A stretch of DNA of 17,042 nucleotides. Source: an archaeon (GTDB taxonomy: Archaea > Thermoplasmatota > Thermoplasmata > Methanomassiliicoccales > Methanomethylophilaceae). The notes under the pieces are model-generated. The model saw only the letters and a list, made by a program, of their open reading frames with translations, ran no database searches and was not told the DNA's origin. The stretch is from NCBI GenBank assembly GCA_024399225.1, contig JAKSHV010000006.1:1-17042 (forward strand). Direction: 5' to 3'. This document shows, in pieces, positions 1-7,236 of the stretch. Both the position numbers and the translations under genes were made by a program. Positions within the stretch are counted from its first letter, which is position 1, and each line of letters begins with the position of its first letter.

Positions 1-29
1 AGTACACGGATTACAACGTATGCTGCCAT
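1..29 (-). CDS. rpl30: Ribosomal protein uL30 (L30), N-terminal fragment only
   Basis: Only the first nine complete codons lie in the window; they read MAAYVVIRV and the gene continues past position 1. Archaeal uL30 proteins begin with this kind of short beta strand (xYAVVRVRG-like), and uL30 follows uS5 in the archaeal spc cluster. The ATG lies two bases after the uS5 stop, and GGAG within the last uS5 codons is a plausible ribosome binding site. The identity rests on gene order plus a very short match, so it is likely but not proven. Confidence 0.8.
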
Positions 30-31
30 TT

Positions 32-712
32 TCACTCCTCCATGGAATCGGTGTCAGTCTCAGCGTTGTTGAGTCCGATAGGTCCTGCAACAATGTTGAG
101 TTTCTCTGCCTGTGCGTCGGTAACCCTGACGACGGAGGTCTGCTTGAGTGCGTCGAAGGTTGCGACACAGTAGTTGACCTTGGTCTTGGTGTTTCCGGTT
201 GCGAATCCCCAAGAGTCGTGGATACCGGCGAGGGTAAGAAGACTCTTTGCGACGTCACCGACTGCAAGTCCGATACCGCGGGGTGCGGGACGGAGGTATA
301 CAGTTACAGATCCGGAACGGCCGACGACCTCGAAAGGCAGAGAGTGGACGGAGCCACATCCGCATTCCCAGGAACCGCAACCCCTCTTGATCTCGATGAT
401 GTTGAGCTTTGCGTTGTCGATTGCCTTCTTGATGGAAGGTCCGACTTCCTTTCCTTTTGCACGTCCGACACCGATGAATCCGTCTCCGTTTCCAACGATG
501 CAGGTGACTGCAAACCTTACCCTCCTTCCGGAGTCAGTGGTCCTCTGAACCATGTTGAGGTCAATGACTTCGTCCTGAAGGTCAGGAAGGAGAATGTCAA
601 CGATTTCGGGCTCGCGGAGAGGCAGTTTGGTTGCCAGAGCTTCGCTCATAGTGGTAACTTCTCCGTTAAGGACCATGTGTCCAAGCCTGGTTTTAGGTAC
701 CCAGTCAACCAT
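32..712 (-). CDS. rps5: Small-subunit ribosomal protein uS5 (S5)
   Basis: The 226-residue product is uS5, a 30S protein near the mRNA entry site and decoding region that affects translational accuracy. The double-stranded-RNA-binding-like domain spans about residues 48-112, with the conserved NGDGFIGVGRAKGKEV stretch at 75-90. The cysteine-bearing segment GCGSWECGCGS (111-121) and the PRGIGLAVGDVAKSLLTLAGI region (144-164) are typical of archaeal uS5. The start follows the uL18 stop by one base, with GAGG in the end of uL18 as ribosome binding site. The acidic tail (about the last 12 residues) is a minor lineage-specific extension. uL18 precedes it and uL30 follows, the usual spc order. Confidence 0.97.
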   Translation of the reverse strand: MVDWVPKTRLGHMVLNGEVTTMSEALATKLPLREPEIVDILLPDLQDEVIDLNMVQRTTDSGRRVRFAVTCIVGNGDGFIGVGRAKGKEVGPSIKKAIDNAKLNIIEIKRGCGSWECGCGSVHSLPFEVVGRSGSVTVYLRPAPRGIGLAVGDVAKSLLTLAGIHDSWGFATGNTKTKVNYCVATFDALKQTSVVRVTDAQAEKLNIVAGPIGLNNAETDTDSMEE

Positions 713-713
713 T

Positions 714-1214
714 TTACTCAGCCTCCAGTTTCTCTTTCATGCTGTTGACAGCTGCTTCGATTGCTTCGTCGATGTGCTTTCCAAGGATCCTGTCCTCATC
801 GGGGAATACATCCTCGCTGCAGGGGATCTCGAGTCCGGCATCCATCATTCCCTTTGCGACGGCGAAGAGGACTCCTCCGTGCTGGGGGTTCTGCATACCA
901 AGGTCAAGTACTGCGTACTCGATCTCTGCTTTCTTGGCCCTGAGGCCAGCTGCGTAGCCGACGAGGTAGGCTGCAGGGACGGAGGAGCAGGAGTGCTCCC
1001 AGCCCATTGCCTTGAACTCTTTGGTGTCGGCTGCGGCTACTACGACATCTCCAGTCATGGTAAAGTCCACGAACTGGACGGTGACGTTCTTGTTGGACCT
1101 TCTAATTACTGCACGGGTCTCGTGGCTTGCAAGAAGCTTCTTCCTGATGTAGTAGTTAGTACGGCTTTCTCTTCTTCTGCGGAACGCAACTTTGTATCTA
1201 GGTCCTGTAGCCAT
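714..1214 (-). CDS. rpl18: Large-subunit ribosomal protein uL18 (L18), 5S rRNA-binding
   Basis: The 166-residue product is uL18, which with uL5 binds 5S rRNA and anchors it in the central protuberance of the 50S subunit. The basic N-terminus (YKVAFRRRRESRTNYYIRKKLL, about residues 7-28) is the family signature. The GYAAGLRAKKA segment is the conserved helix, followed by an LDLG motif near residue 103. The ATG shares one base with the eL19 stop (TGATG), and GGAGGA upstream is a strong ribosome binding site, so the start is well supported. Length is in the range for archaeal and eukaryotic-type uL18, which is longer than bacterial L18. Confidence 0.97.
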   Translation of the reverse strand: MATGPRYKVAFRRRRESRTNYYIRKKLLASHETRAVIRRSNKNVTVQFVDFTMTGDVVVAAADTKEFKAMGWEHSCSSVPAAYLVGYAAGLRAKKAEIEYAVLDLGMQNPQHGGVLFAVAKGMMDAGLEIPCSEDVFPDEDRILGKHIDEAIEAAVNSMKEKLEAE

Positions 1215-1672
1215 CAGATCTCCTCCTTCAGGTTGCCGTCGGCGATCATGTGCTGCTTAAGGTTCCTGCGGGAAGTGTAGACTCCTCCCTTGGCTTTCCT
1301 GTAGTACAGCCTGTACACGGAAGGCGAAATCTTGCCGGTCTCGCGGAGCTGCTTGAGCTCGTCGCGGATAGGCCTGATGGTTGCGATCCATGCGCGCTTG
1401 GAGGGAACGCGTGCGTTTGCAGTTCCTTTCCTGCTTCCAGGTCCTTTGCGCTTACCGTTGGCTTTCTGTTTGGCTATGTATCTTATCCTACCTTTGGAAG
1501 TGCCTGCCTTGGGTTTGGCTTTGATGAGTCCAGACTCAATGGCGTTGCGGATGTCTCCGCGGGTGATGCAGTCCTGGACTTCCTCCTCTTTGGTGGGGTC
1601 GATCCAAACCCTGTTCTCACCGCACTTAAGGATCTCGGCTGCCAGACGTTTCTGGTTCTTAAGGTCGGCCAT
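1214..1672 (-). CDS. rpl19e: Large-subunit ribosomal protein eL19 (L19e)
   Basis: This 152-residue basic protein is eL19, an archaeal/eukaryotic 50S protein with no bacterial homologue that contributes to an intersubunit bridge. It begins MADLKNQKRLAAEILKCGENRVWIDP, matching the family start, and has the conserved GSRKGTANAR region and the long helix IRPIRDELKQLRETGKIS followed by YRLYYRKAKGG. An in-frame TTG six bases upstream is possible. The ATG at 1672 is preferred because GAGGAGG lies eight bases upstream and the family begins there. It sits between eL32 and uL18 as in most archaea. Confidence 0.96.
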   Translation of the reverse strand: MADLKNQKRLAAEILKCGENRVWIDPTKEEEVQDCITRGDIRNAIESGLIKAKPKAGTSKGRIRYIAKQKANGKRKGPGSRKGTANARVPSKRAWIATIRPIRDELKQLRETGKISPSVYRLYYRKAKGGVYTSRRNLKQHMIADGNLKEEI

Positions 1673-1674
1673 TT

Positions 1675-2358
1675 TCAAACCCTCCTCTTGACATCTGCGG
1701 GCATCTTGTTAAGCACGCGGATTCCGAGTTCCTTTGCCCTGTTTTCGATAGCGATTCTCTTCTTGACTCCGACAGTTCCACCGATACGGGCTGCCTGAGT
1801 CTTGGGGTTAAGATTCTCGAGTCCCTCTACGTTGTAGACGAGGACGTCTTCGAATCCTGACGGGTGAAGTCCCCTGACGAGTGCGGGTCCACCGTAGCCG
1901 ATCTCGACCATCGGGGGCCTCCTCTTCATTCCCCTCCTCATCTTGGAGTGGATTCCACGGGGTTTCCTCCATGCCTCGCCGAGCTTCTGGTACCTGAACC
2001 ACTCCTGCCTCTTGAAGGCGGGGCGGTTTCCGGAGATAACAGCTCTCTTTGCGAGTGCGTCAATCTGTTCTGCGCTGAGCTCTGCCTTGGGCTCGACGAC
2101 GTATGCGTCGGCTGCGACGACTTCAGCTTTTGCTTCGCTCTTTGCGGGCTTTGCTGCCTCGTTGGAGTCGAATGCGTTCTTCCAGTTCTCTACGGCCTTA
2201 GGACCGACACCGGACAGAGTCTTGATGATCTGTTTGGACTTCTCGGCGTCGTTTACAGCGTCCTTGAGCTGCTCAACGGTGGTGATTCCGATGGACTCGA
2301 GCTCTGCAACGTTTGCGTCTTTGAAACCGGGAAGGTCCTTGAACTCTTTAATGCTCAT
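1675..2358 (-). CDS. rpl32e: Ribosomal protein eL32 (L32e) with N-terminal helix-hairpin-helix extension
   Basis: The 227-residue product is a two-part protein. Residues about 100-227 are the eL32 core, with NRPAFKRQEWFRYQKLGEAWRKPRG, a GYGGP motif and the VYNVEGLENL segment; eL32 is an archaeal/eukaryotic 50S protein. Residues 1-62 look like a helix-hairpin-helix module: LPGFKDANVAELESIGITTV, then LSGVGPKAVENWKNAF. A linker rich in Ala, Lys and Glu (about 63-95) connects the two. Most eL32 proteins are near 130-140 residues; long N-terminal extensions are known in some euryarchaea, notably halophiles. The start overlaps the uL6 stop as ATGA, so the extension belongs to the same frame and is not a separate gene. 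Confidence 0.95.
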   Translation of the reverse strand: MSIKEFKDLPGFKDANVAELESIGITTVEQLKDAVNDAEKSKQIIKTLSGVGPKAVENWKNAFDSNEAAKPAKSEAKAEVVAADAYVVEPKAELSAEQIDALAKRAVISGNRPAFKRQEWFRYQKLGEAWRKPRGIHSKMRRGMKRRPPMVEIGYGGPALVRGLHPSGFEDVLVYNVEGLENLNPKTQAARIGGTVGVKKRIAIENRAKELGIRVLNKMPADVKRRV

Positions 2359-2912
2359 TCTTTCACCTTGTGAGATTTGTGGACGATGTAAATACCATCC
2401 TCGAATACCCTCTTATCAAAGCCGCCCCTCATCGTGGATTTCTCGATGTTGGCTGCGGTCTGTCCGACCTCTTCTATGTTGATTCCGGACACGGTAACGT
2501 CGGATCCGGAGACTTTGACGTCTACATTTCCGACGAATTTGGCGTAACGAGTGGCGTGGCCTCCCATGTAGTTGTTGATCTCGAGCCTCTTCTCATTCTT
2601 GTTGACTGCAACCTTCATAGGGAAGTGGTTGAAGACGATCTTCATCTGGTAGGTGTAACCCTCGGTTACTCCGCGGAACATGTTCCTCACGTGGGCGTGG
2701 AAAGTTCCGACCATGGCTTTGTCTTTGATTCTCGGGTACTCGCAGCTGACGACTACCTCGCCGTCAGCTACGGATACATTCACGCGGGGGTGCGAGAAGT
2801 TTCTGCTCAGTTCACCTTTCTTTCCTTTTACGGAGAAGGTGTTCCCGTCCATAGAGACGGTGACCCCATCGGGTATGGCGATGCGGCTTTCGATGATCCC
2901 TGCAAATGTCAT
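2355..2912 (-). CDS. rpl6: Large-subunit ribosomal protein uL6 (L6)
   Basis: The 185-residue product is uL6, made of two related alpha/beta domains, which binds 23S rRNA near the sarcin-ricin loop and the factor-binding site. It opens IESRIAIPDGVTVSMDGNTF, followed by VKGKKGELSR, the family's first-domain signature. The second domain contains NHFPMKVAVNKNEKRLEINNYMG, and the C-terminal RVFEDGIYIV stretch is characteristic of archaeal uL6. GAGGAATGAACA precedes the ATG, placing GAGG nine bases upstream. Its stop overlaps the eL32 start. Confidence 0.97.
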   Translation of the reverse strand: MTFAGIIESRIAIPDGVTVSMDGNTFSVKGKKGELSRNFSHPRVNVSVADGEVVVSCEYPRIKDKAMVGTFHAHVRNMFRGVTEGYTYQMKIVFNHFPMKVAVNKNEKRLEINNYMGGHATRYAKFVGNVDVKVSGSDVTVSGINIEEVGQTAANIEKSTMRGGFDKRVFEDGIYIVHKSHKVKE

Positions 2913-2922
2913 TGTTCATTCC

Positions 2923-3312
2923 TCAGTACACGTATGCAAGTAGTTTACCGCCAATTCCAAGTTCCTTGGCTTTGGCCTGTGCGACGACTCCGCTGGTGGT
3001 GGTGAAGATCAGTACACCGAAATCCTGGGCAGGGAGGTACCTTGCTTCGTATTTCTCGATGTCGCTGACTTTCACGGAGTACCTGGGCTTGATGACGCCG
3101 CAGTCGTTGATTGCTCCTTTAAGGAGGACACGGAACTTTCCGGCCTTTCCGTCTTCGACGTACTCGAACTGGTTGATGTATCCGTAGTCCTGCATTACCT
3201 TAAGGACACGTCCGATAAGTTTGGATGAAGGCGCGATTTCGCATTCCGCTTTTCCGTTGAGGGAAGCGTTTTTGATTACGCACATTGCATCATTTAATGG
3301 ATCGCACTGCAT
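2923..3312 (-). CDS. rps8: Small-subunit ribosomal protein uS8 (S8)
   Basis: The 129-residue product is uS8, a primary 16S rRNA-binding protein of the 30S platform that in bacteria also represses the spc operon. The sequence opens DPLNDAMCVIKNA. IKPRYSVKVSDIEKYEARYLPAQDFGVLIFTTTSGV is the conserved C-terminal half, with the TTTSGV loop that contacts rRNA; the protein ends LGIGGKLLAYVY. GAGGTGA lies seven bases before the ATG and overlaps the uS14 stop. uS14 precedes and uL6 follows, the standard order. Confidence 0.97.
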   Translation of the reverse strand: MQCDPLNDAMCVIKNASLNGKAECEIAPSSKLIGRVLKVMQDYGYINQFEYVEDGKAGKFRVLLKGAINDCGVIKPRYSVKVSDIEKYEARYLPAQDFGVLIFTTTSGVVAQAKAKELGIGGKLLAYVY

Positions 3313-3323
3313 TTTTGTTCACC

Positions 3324-3470
3324 TCACGAATATTTCTTGAATCCGAGCTCCGGGGCCATGTCTCTGAAGCACTGACGGCAAAGGTGCATTCCGTACTTCC
3401 TAATAATACCACGCCTGCGGCCGCAGCGGTCGCAACCGACCTGCCTTCCGAACTGTTTCTTAGGTTTCAC
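3324..3470 (-). CDS. rps14: Small-subunit ribosomal protein uS14 (S14), zinc-binding short form
   Basis: This 48-residue gene starts with GTG, which overlaps the uL5 stop as GTGA. The translation begins [20 protein letters not shown] and ends PELGFKKYS. Four cysteines (C13, C16, C31, C34) form a C-x2-C ... C-x2-C zinc site, as in archaeal and zinc-type bacterial uS14, which sits in the head of the 30S subunit. GAGGTGAT, an excellent ribosome binding site, lies inside the last uL5 codons just ahead of the GTG, and this decides the start. The length and position between uL5 and uS8 are exactly as expected. Confidence 0.96.
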   Translation of the reverse strand: MKPKKQFGRQVGCDRCGRRRGIIRKYGMHLCRQCFRDMAPELGFKKYS

Positions 3471-3985
3471 TGAATCACCTCAACTTTGAATTTGTCTTTG
3501 ACGAATTCGATTGCTTCGTCGCGCTGAACACGGTGCTCTTTGGGGAGCCTCCTGGACATGAGTGCCCTCCTCTCAACACGTGCTCCACCTTTGCGGCGGA
3601 CGACGACGTTGACATCCATTCCGAAGATTCCGATCTCGGGGTCGTATTTCATTCCCTCGAAGTCGGTGTAGTCGGAGATTCCGAAAGACATGTTTCCTTC
3701 TTTGTCGAAGGAGTAAGAGTAGATTTTGTTCTCCCTGATGCTGAGTGCTTTTACGAGGAATTCCTCTGCCTCTGCACCCCTAAGGGTGACTTTGCATCCG
3801 AGAGGCATACCAACACGGATTCCGAGATCCCTGTTGACGGTCTTGGACATGGTCTGGACGGACTTCTGGCCGGTGACCATTTCCAGGACTTTCTGTGCCT
3901 TTACGAGTTTCTCTCCTGCCTCGCCGACACCGATGTTGACGGTGACCTTCTCGACACGGAGTGCCCTCATGGGGTTCTCGCTCAT
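3467..3985 (-). CDS. rpl5: Large-subunit ribosomal protein uL5 (L5), 5S rRNA-binding
   Basis: The 172-residue product is uL5, which with uL18 attaches 5S rRNA to the 50S subunit and contacts P-site tRNA. Family features are [25 protein letters not shown] near the start, a [33 protein letters not shown] segment in the first half, and [27 protein letters not shown] in the second half. The ATG overlaps the eS4 stop (ATGA), with GGAGGTC upstream inside eS4. Length matches archaeal uL5. Confidence 0.97.
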   Translation of the reverse strand: MSENPMRALRVEKVTVNIGVGEAGEKLVKAQKVLEMVTGQKSVQTMSKTVNRDLGIRVGMPLGCKVTLRGAEAEEFLVKALSIRENKIYSYSFDKEGNMSFGISDYTDFEGMKYDPEIGIFGMDVNVVVRRKGGARVERRALMSRRLPKEHRVQRDEAIEFVKDKFKVEVIQ

Positions 3986-4683
3986 TCGGAGACCTCCGCG
4001 ATCTCAGATTTCTGGGTTCCGATAACGAAGATGTTCTTCTTAACGGTCTCAGATCCGTCTTTGAAGGTGACGATGTTCTCAGTGGGCCTGTTGACAACGG
4101 TGTACTTGTCGATGGTCTCGACTGCACCGATGTGGCGTCCGGAGATGACGAGAACTACTGCGCCCTCTGCGAGGGGGTAGGACTTGACGATCTTTCCGGT
4201 CTCAAGGCATACCTTGACGGAGTCACCGGTCTTGAAGTCGCCGGAGTCGACAAGGATGTTCCTTCCACCGCTGAGGTTGACCTGCATCTTTCCGCCTGCG
4301 ACGAGAGTCTTGTTCTCGACACGGCAGAGGATCCACCTTGCATCTTTCTCGTCGATTGCGACGAATGCAAGCTTTCCTTTGCTGGTCAGCTGGACACGGA
4401 AGTTCATTCCCATCTTGGGGATGGAAACGACGTCCATAAGTCCGATGGGTGCTTTTGCGTCTTTGACTGCCTTTCCGTTGACGATAAGGTCACGGGCTGC
4501 GACGATTTTCTTTGCCTCGCTGGCAGTGTCACATACCTTGAGCATATCCCTGAGGACGATGGTTGCGGGCATGGAAGTAGCGACGGAGTGTGCTCCGGCG
4601 TTCTGCCTGGTTGCCCACAGGTGGGTCTTCTTGGGGATAGGCCAGGTCTTAGGCATGGTGAGCCTTTTCATGTGGTTGCTCAT
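3982..4683 (-). CDS. rps4e: Small-subunit ribosomal protein eS4 (S4e)
   Basis: The 233-residue product is eS4, an archaeal/eukaryotic 30S protein unrelated to bacterial S4 apart from a shared S4-type RNA-binding fold. The opening HMKRLTMPKTWPIPKKTHLW is diagnostic. An S4-like domain follows, including KVCDTASEAKKIVAARDLIVNGKAV. The region around SGRHIGAVETIDKY near residue 180 resembles a KOW element. The ATG overlaps the uL24 stop as ATGA, and GGAGG lies eight bases upstream. Confidence 0.96.
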   Translation of the reverse strand: MSNHMKRLTMPKTWPIPKKTHLWATRQNAGAHSVATSMPATIVLRDMLKVCDTASEAKKIVAARDLIVNGKAVKDAKAPIGLMDVVSIPKMGMNFRVQLTSKGKLAFVAIDEKDARWILCRVENKTLVAGGKMQVNLSGGRNILVDSGDFKTGDSVKVCLETGKIVKSYPLAEGAVVLVISGRHIGAVETIDKYTVVNRPTENIVTFKDGSETVKKNIFVIGTQKSEIAEVSE

Positions 4684-5054
4684 TCTGCGGCCTCCTTCTT
4701 CTTTCCAAGGGCTTCTGCCCTAAGGGGATCCTCGAGATTCAGTTTGGTGATGACGAGGTTGGATGCATGGACGGGACGTGCTACTGCGGTTCCGTCTGCC
4801 TGTTTGATGGTTACGCCCTCGATGGAGACGCGGCCGGTCTTGGTGAATACCTCGATGACCTTTCCCTCGGTTCCGCGGACGTTCTCTTCACCGCGAAGGA
4901 CGGCGACGGTGTCACCGGCGCAAACCCTTGCAGTGCGCTTTCCGTATTTCTCGGCAAGATCTTTGCTGAGGTGTGCGGAGAGCATCTTTCTCTTTACGTG
5001 GGCAGGGGCGTTAGCCTGTGCTTTCCTCTGAACCCTTGCTTTGCTGCTTACCAT
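4680..5054 (-). CDS. rpl24: Large-subunit ribosomal protein uL24 (L24)
   Basis: The 124-residue product is uL24, an assembly-initiating 50S protein near the exit tunnel. Residues 1-43 form the basic archaeal/eukaryotic N-terminal part. Residues about 44-75 form the KOW motif (VCAGDTVAVLRGEENVRGTEGKV). The ATG is preceded by GAGGTGA, which begins in the end of uL14. Length suits archaeal uL24. It lies between uL14 and eS4 as in other euryarchaea. Confidence 0.96.
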   Translation of the reverse strand: MVSSKARVQRKAQANAPAHVKRKMLSAHLSKDLAEKYGKRTARVCAGDTVAVLRGEENVRGTEGKVIEVFTKTGRVSIEGVTIKQADGTAVARPVHASNLVITKLNLEDPLRAEALGKKKEAAE

Positions 5055-5064
5055 TTATTTCACC

Positions 5065-5463
5065 TCAAACGATAGTGCTGGCGGTTGCTGCAATCCTGGG
5101 CCACCTGTCGGCAGCTTCCCTTGCAACAGGACCTTTGATGTCGGTTCCTTTGGTCTCACCAGTCTCGGTTACGAGAACTGCTGCGTTGTCCTCAAAGAAG
5201 ACCATGGTTCCGTCGGGACGCCTGTAGGGGCGCCTCTGGCGAACGATGACTGCGAAGACAATCTGCCTCCTCATTGCGGGAGTTCCCTTCTTGACGGAAG
5301 CGATGACCATGTCACCGACTCCTGCCTGGGGGACACGCCTTGCAACACCGTGGTAGCTGGGGACGGTGATGATCTCAACGACCTTTGCTCCGGTGTTGTC
5401 GATGACGGTGAGTTCAGACATGGTCTGAAGTCCGCGGGTCTGGTTTCCTGCGATTCCCTTCAT
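5065..5463 (-). CDS. rpl14: Large-subunit ribosomal protein uL14 (L14)
   Basis: The 132-residue product is uL14, which forms intersubunit bridges and lies near the factor-binding face of the 50S subunit. It starts MKGIAGNQTRGLQTMSELTV and then IDNTGAKVVEIITV, matching the archaeal family start. GDMVIASVKKGTP and the RQRRPYRRPDGT segment are the conserved core. A GTG nine bases upstream overlaps the uS17 stop and is possible. The ATG at 5463 is preferred because AAGGAG stands eight bases before it and the family begins at MKG. Confidence 0.96.
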   Translation of the reverse strand: MKGIAGNQTRGLQTMSELTVIDNTGAKVVEIITVPSYHGVARRVPQAGVGDMVIASVKKGTPAMRRQIVFAVIVRQRRPYRRPDGTMVFFEDNAAVLVTETGETKGTDIKGPVAREAADRWPRIAATASTIV

Positions 5464-5468
5464 CTGAT

Positions 5469-5801
5469 TCACTCCTTCTTCTCGATGACGACGAAAGCTA
5501 CGCTCTTAGCGAGGGGGCGGCACTCCATGATCTTGACGGAGTCGCCTGCTTTGAGTCCGAGGCAGGGTGCTGCGTGTGCGGCGTACCTGGAGGTCCTCTT
5601 CTCGTATCTCTCGTATTTCTTTACAAACATGAGATAGTCGCGTTTGACGATGACGGTCTTGTTCATCTTAACGGTCTCGACTACTCCGTCGATGATCTGT
5701 CCCCTGACGGAAAGGCTTCCGTGGAAGGGGCAGTTGGGGTCGTTGCACTCGCCCTGGGGCGCTGCGACCTCAATTCCAATGTTCTTTACGTTTGCTGTCA
5801 T
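5469..5801 (-). CDS. rps17: Small-subunit ribosomal protein uS17 (S17)
   Basis: The 110-residue product is uS17, an OB-fold primary 16S rRNA-binding protein. The archaeal signature CNDPNCPFHGSLSVRGQ is at residues 19-35, where C19, C24 and H27 may bind a metal. VVETVKMNKTVIVKRDYLMFVKKYERYEKRTSRY is the conserved core, and GLKAGDSVKIMECRPLAKS is the terminal strand region. AGGTGA, whose TGA is the Rpp29 stop codon, lies seven bases before the ATG. It follows the RNase P gene, a standard archaeal arrangement. Confidence 0.97.
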   Translation of the reverse strand: MTANVKNIGIEVAAPQGECNDPNCPFHGSLSVRGQIIDGVVETVKMNKTVIVKRDYLMFVKKYERYEKRTSRYAAHAAPCLGLKAGDSVKIMECRPLAKSVAFVVIEKKE

Positions 5802-5808
5802 AGTATTT

Positions 5809-6063
5809 TCACCTAACCTTTTTCATTCTGTCTTCTGGTCGGTGAAGGATCTTGTGTCCTTCAATGTTAATCTGCTCGTTGTGATACGTGAACCTGAACT
5901 CATTCCCCGACTTAGGGACCATTCTCTCAGTTCCGGCCGATTCTATGGTGAACGTGTTCTTGGTTTCGTCGACCACTCTGCCGGAAATTCCGGAGAACGG
6001 CGCTGACAGCACAAGCACGTCGAGGCCTATGAGTTCAGATCTCAGGATATCGCTCTTGTTCAT
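5809..6063 (-). CDS. rnp1: RNase P protein component 1 (Rpp29/Pop4 family)
   Basis: This 84-residue protein belongs to the Rpp29 (Pop4) family, a protein subunit of archaeal RNase P that helps the catalytic RNA remove 5' leaders from precursor tRNA. The family has an Sm-like beta-barrel. The visible signature is SELIGLDVLVLSAPFSGISG, then GRVVDETKNTFTIES and KSGNEFRFT. It is slightly shorter than many homologues but complete across the barrel, and the basic tail ends RPEDRMKKVR. The ATG is four bases after the aIF1 stop, and AGGTAA including that stop is the likely ribosome binding site. Location between aIF1 and uS17 is the classic archaeal arrangement, which supports the call strongly. Confidence 0.94.
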   Translation of the reverse strand: MNKSDILRSELIGLDVLVLSAPFSGISGRVVDETKNTFTIESAGTERMVPKSGNEFRFTYHNEQINIEGHKILHRPEDRMKKVR

Positions 6064-6067
6064 CCAC

Positions 6068-6367
6068 TTACCTTACTTCAGTGCGGAATCCCATCTCCTC
6101 CAGGACGAGCTTCACTTTTTTCTTGTGATCTCCCTGAAGTTCGATGCGTCCGTCTTTGCAGGTTCCGCCGGCCGCGCATCTGCTTTTCAGATTCTTTGCG
6201 AGGTCGACGATGTCGATGTCGTTCCCGTCGATACCATCGATGACGGTTACGGTCTTTCCGTATCTGCGGCTGTCCACAGAGATTCTTACACTCTGCTGCT
6301 CACGTGCGATTTCCTCGCACATGCACAGTTCTTTGGGCAGGCCGCATTTAGGGCAGATCTCCGACAT
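6068..6367 (-). CDS. sui1: Translation initiation factor aIF1 (SUI1 family)
   Basis: The 99-residue product is archaeal IF1 of the SUI1/eIF1 family, which binds the 30S P-site region and monitors start-codon pairing with initiator tRNA. The N-terminus carries C5, C8, C15 and C17 (CPKCG ... CMC), a probable zinc site seen in archaeal members. The SUI1 core follows: KTVTVIDGID, then KNLKSRCAAGGTCKDGRIELQGDH, which includes the conserved AAGGT loop. The ATG shares one base with the uL29 stop (TGATG). A gene for the initiator tRNA it inspects lies at 16919, apparently by chance in the same window. Confidence 0.95.
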   Translation of the reverse strand: MSEICPKCGLPKELCMCEEIAREQQSVRISVDSRRYGKTVTVIDGIDGNDIDIVDLAKNLKSRCAAGGTCKDGRIELQGDHKKKVKLVLEEMGFRTEVR

Positions 6368-6570
6368 CAGAGGGTTTCCTCCTCTTTCTGAACAGTCAGA
6401 ATGCGGGCGATGCTGGTCCTGATGGAGCGGATGATACCGGGGCTGGAGGGTGCGCCTCCCATTGCGGAGACACCCCTCTCATGCATGAGCTCGTTGCGGA
6501 GCTCTTTCAGTTTCTCATTGCGCTCTTCTGCGGACATGTTCCTGATGTCGGCGATTTTCAGTGCTGCCAT
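6367..6570 (-). CDS. rpl29: Large-subunit ribosomal protein uL29 (L29)
   Basis: The 67-residue product is uL29, a small helical 50S protein at the exit tunnel that contributes to the docking site for SRP and chaperones. KIADIRNMSAEERNEKLKEL and RNELMHERG form the first coiled helix, and the second helix contains IIRSIRTSIARILTV. An ATG six bases upstream overlaps the uS3 stop. The ATG at 6570 is preferred because AAGGAGG then sits seven bases upstream, the spacing expected, and the family starts near MAALK. Confidence 0.95.
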   Translation of the reverse strand: MAALKIADIRNMSAEERNEKLKELRNELMHERGVSAMGGAPSSPGIIRSIRTSIARILTVQKEEETL

Positions 6571-6572
6571 TT

Positions 6573-7235
6573 TCATTCCTCCTTAACCTGGGAAGATGCC
6601 TCGATCTTGAAAAGATCGGGGAGTTTCTCTGCAGCCTGCTCTTTGCCGAGCACTGCGATCTCTGCGGGGAGCTTTGCGTCCTTGTGCATGATCTCAACGG
6701 TAACTCCGATGACTCCCATTTTGAGGGTTGCAACGGCGAATCCGTGGTCAACGAACTGGATCTTGGGGTCTCCACAGTATTTGATGGATCCCTCTTTGAA
6801 CTTCTCAGTCCTGTGCCTCTGTCCGCTCAGCTTTCCTGCGAGGATGATGTAGCATCCGCGGGCTCCGGCGTCCATAACCCTCCTAAGGGTTGCGTGTCCG
6901 GCCCTGCGGAAGTGCCAGCCCCTCTCGAGGGAGAAGGCGAGCTTCTCTGCCATGATCTGTGCGTTGAGGGAAACGTCTCCGACTTCCTGAACCTCGATCT
7001 GGGGGTTCTCGAATCCGAAGCGCTCCTCGATGACGGTGGTCAGGTTCTTGATGGTCTGACCGCGGCGTCCGATGACGAGTCCGGGCCTCTCGGTGGTCAG
7101 GATGATGCGGGTTCCCAGAGGGGTCCTCTGAACATCAAGACCTCCGAATCCTGCGCGGGAGACCTCTTTCATGAGGTACTCTTTGAGCAGAACCCTGCGG
7201 ACGTTCTCTGCGACGAATTTTCTCTCTGATGCCAT
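6573..7235 (-). CDS. rps3: Small-subunit ribosomal protein uS3 (S3)
   Basis: The 220-residue product is uS3, at the mRNA entry channel of the 30S subunit. The N-terminal type II KH domain contains the GRRG loop at residues 56-59 within RPGLVIGRRGQTIKNL. The C-terminal domain carries MDAGARGCYIILAGKLSGQRHRTEKF, typical of archaeal uS3. The ATG is one base after the uL22 stop, with GGAGG further upstream. The usual neighbours uL22 and uL29 flank it. Confidence 0.97.
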   Translation of the reverse strand: MASERKFVAENVRRVLLKEYLMKEVSRAGFGGLDVQRTPLGTRIILTTERPGLVIGRRGQTIKNLTTVIEERFGFENPQIEVQEVGDVSLNAQIMAEKLAFSLERGWHFRRAGHATLRRVMDAGARGCYIILAGKLSGQRHRTEKFKEGSIKYCGDPKIQFVDHGFAVATLKMGVIGVTVEIMHKDAKLPAEIAVLGKEQAAEKLPDLFKIEASSQVKEE

Positions 7236-7236
7236 T

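Noticed and set aside
3961..5031. A 356-codon plus-strand open frame opposite eS4 and uL24
   Set aside because: It spans two certain ribosomal-protein genes and has the same Asp/Val/Leu/Cys-rich composition as other antisense frames here.
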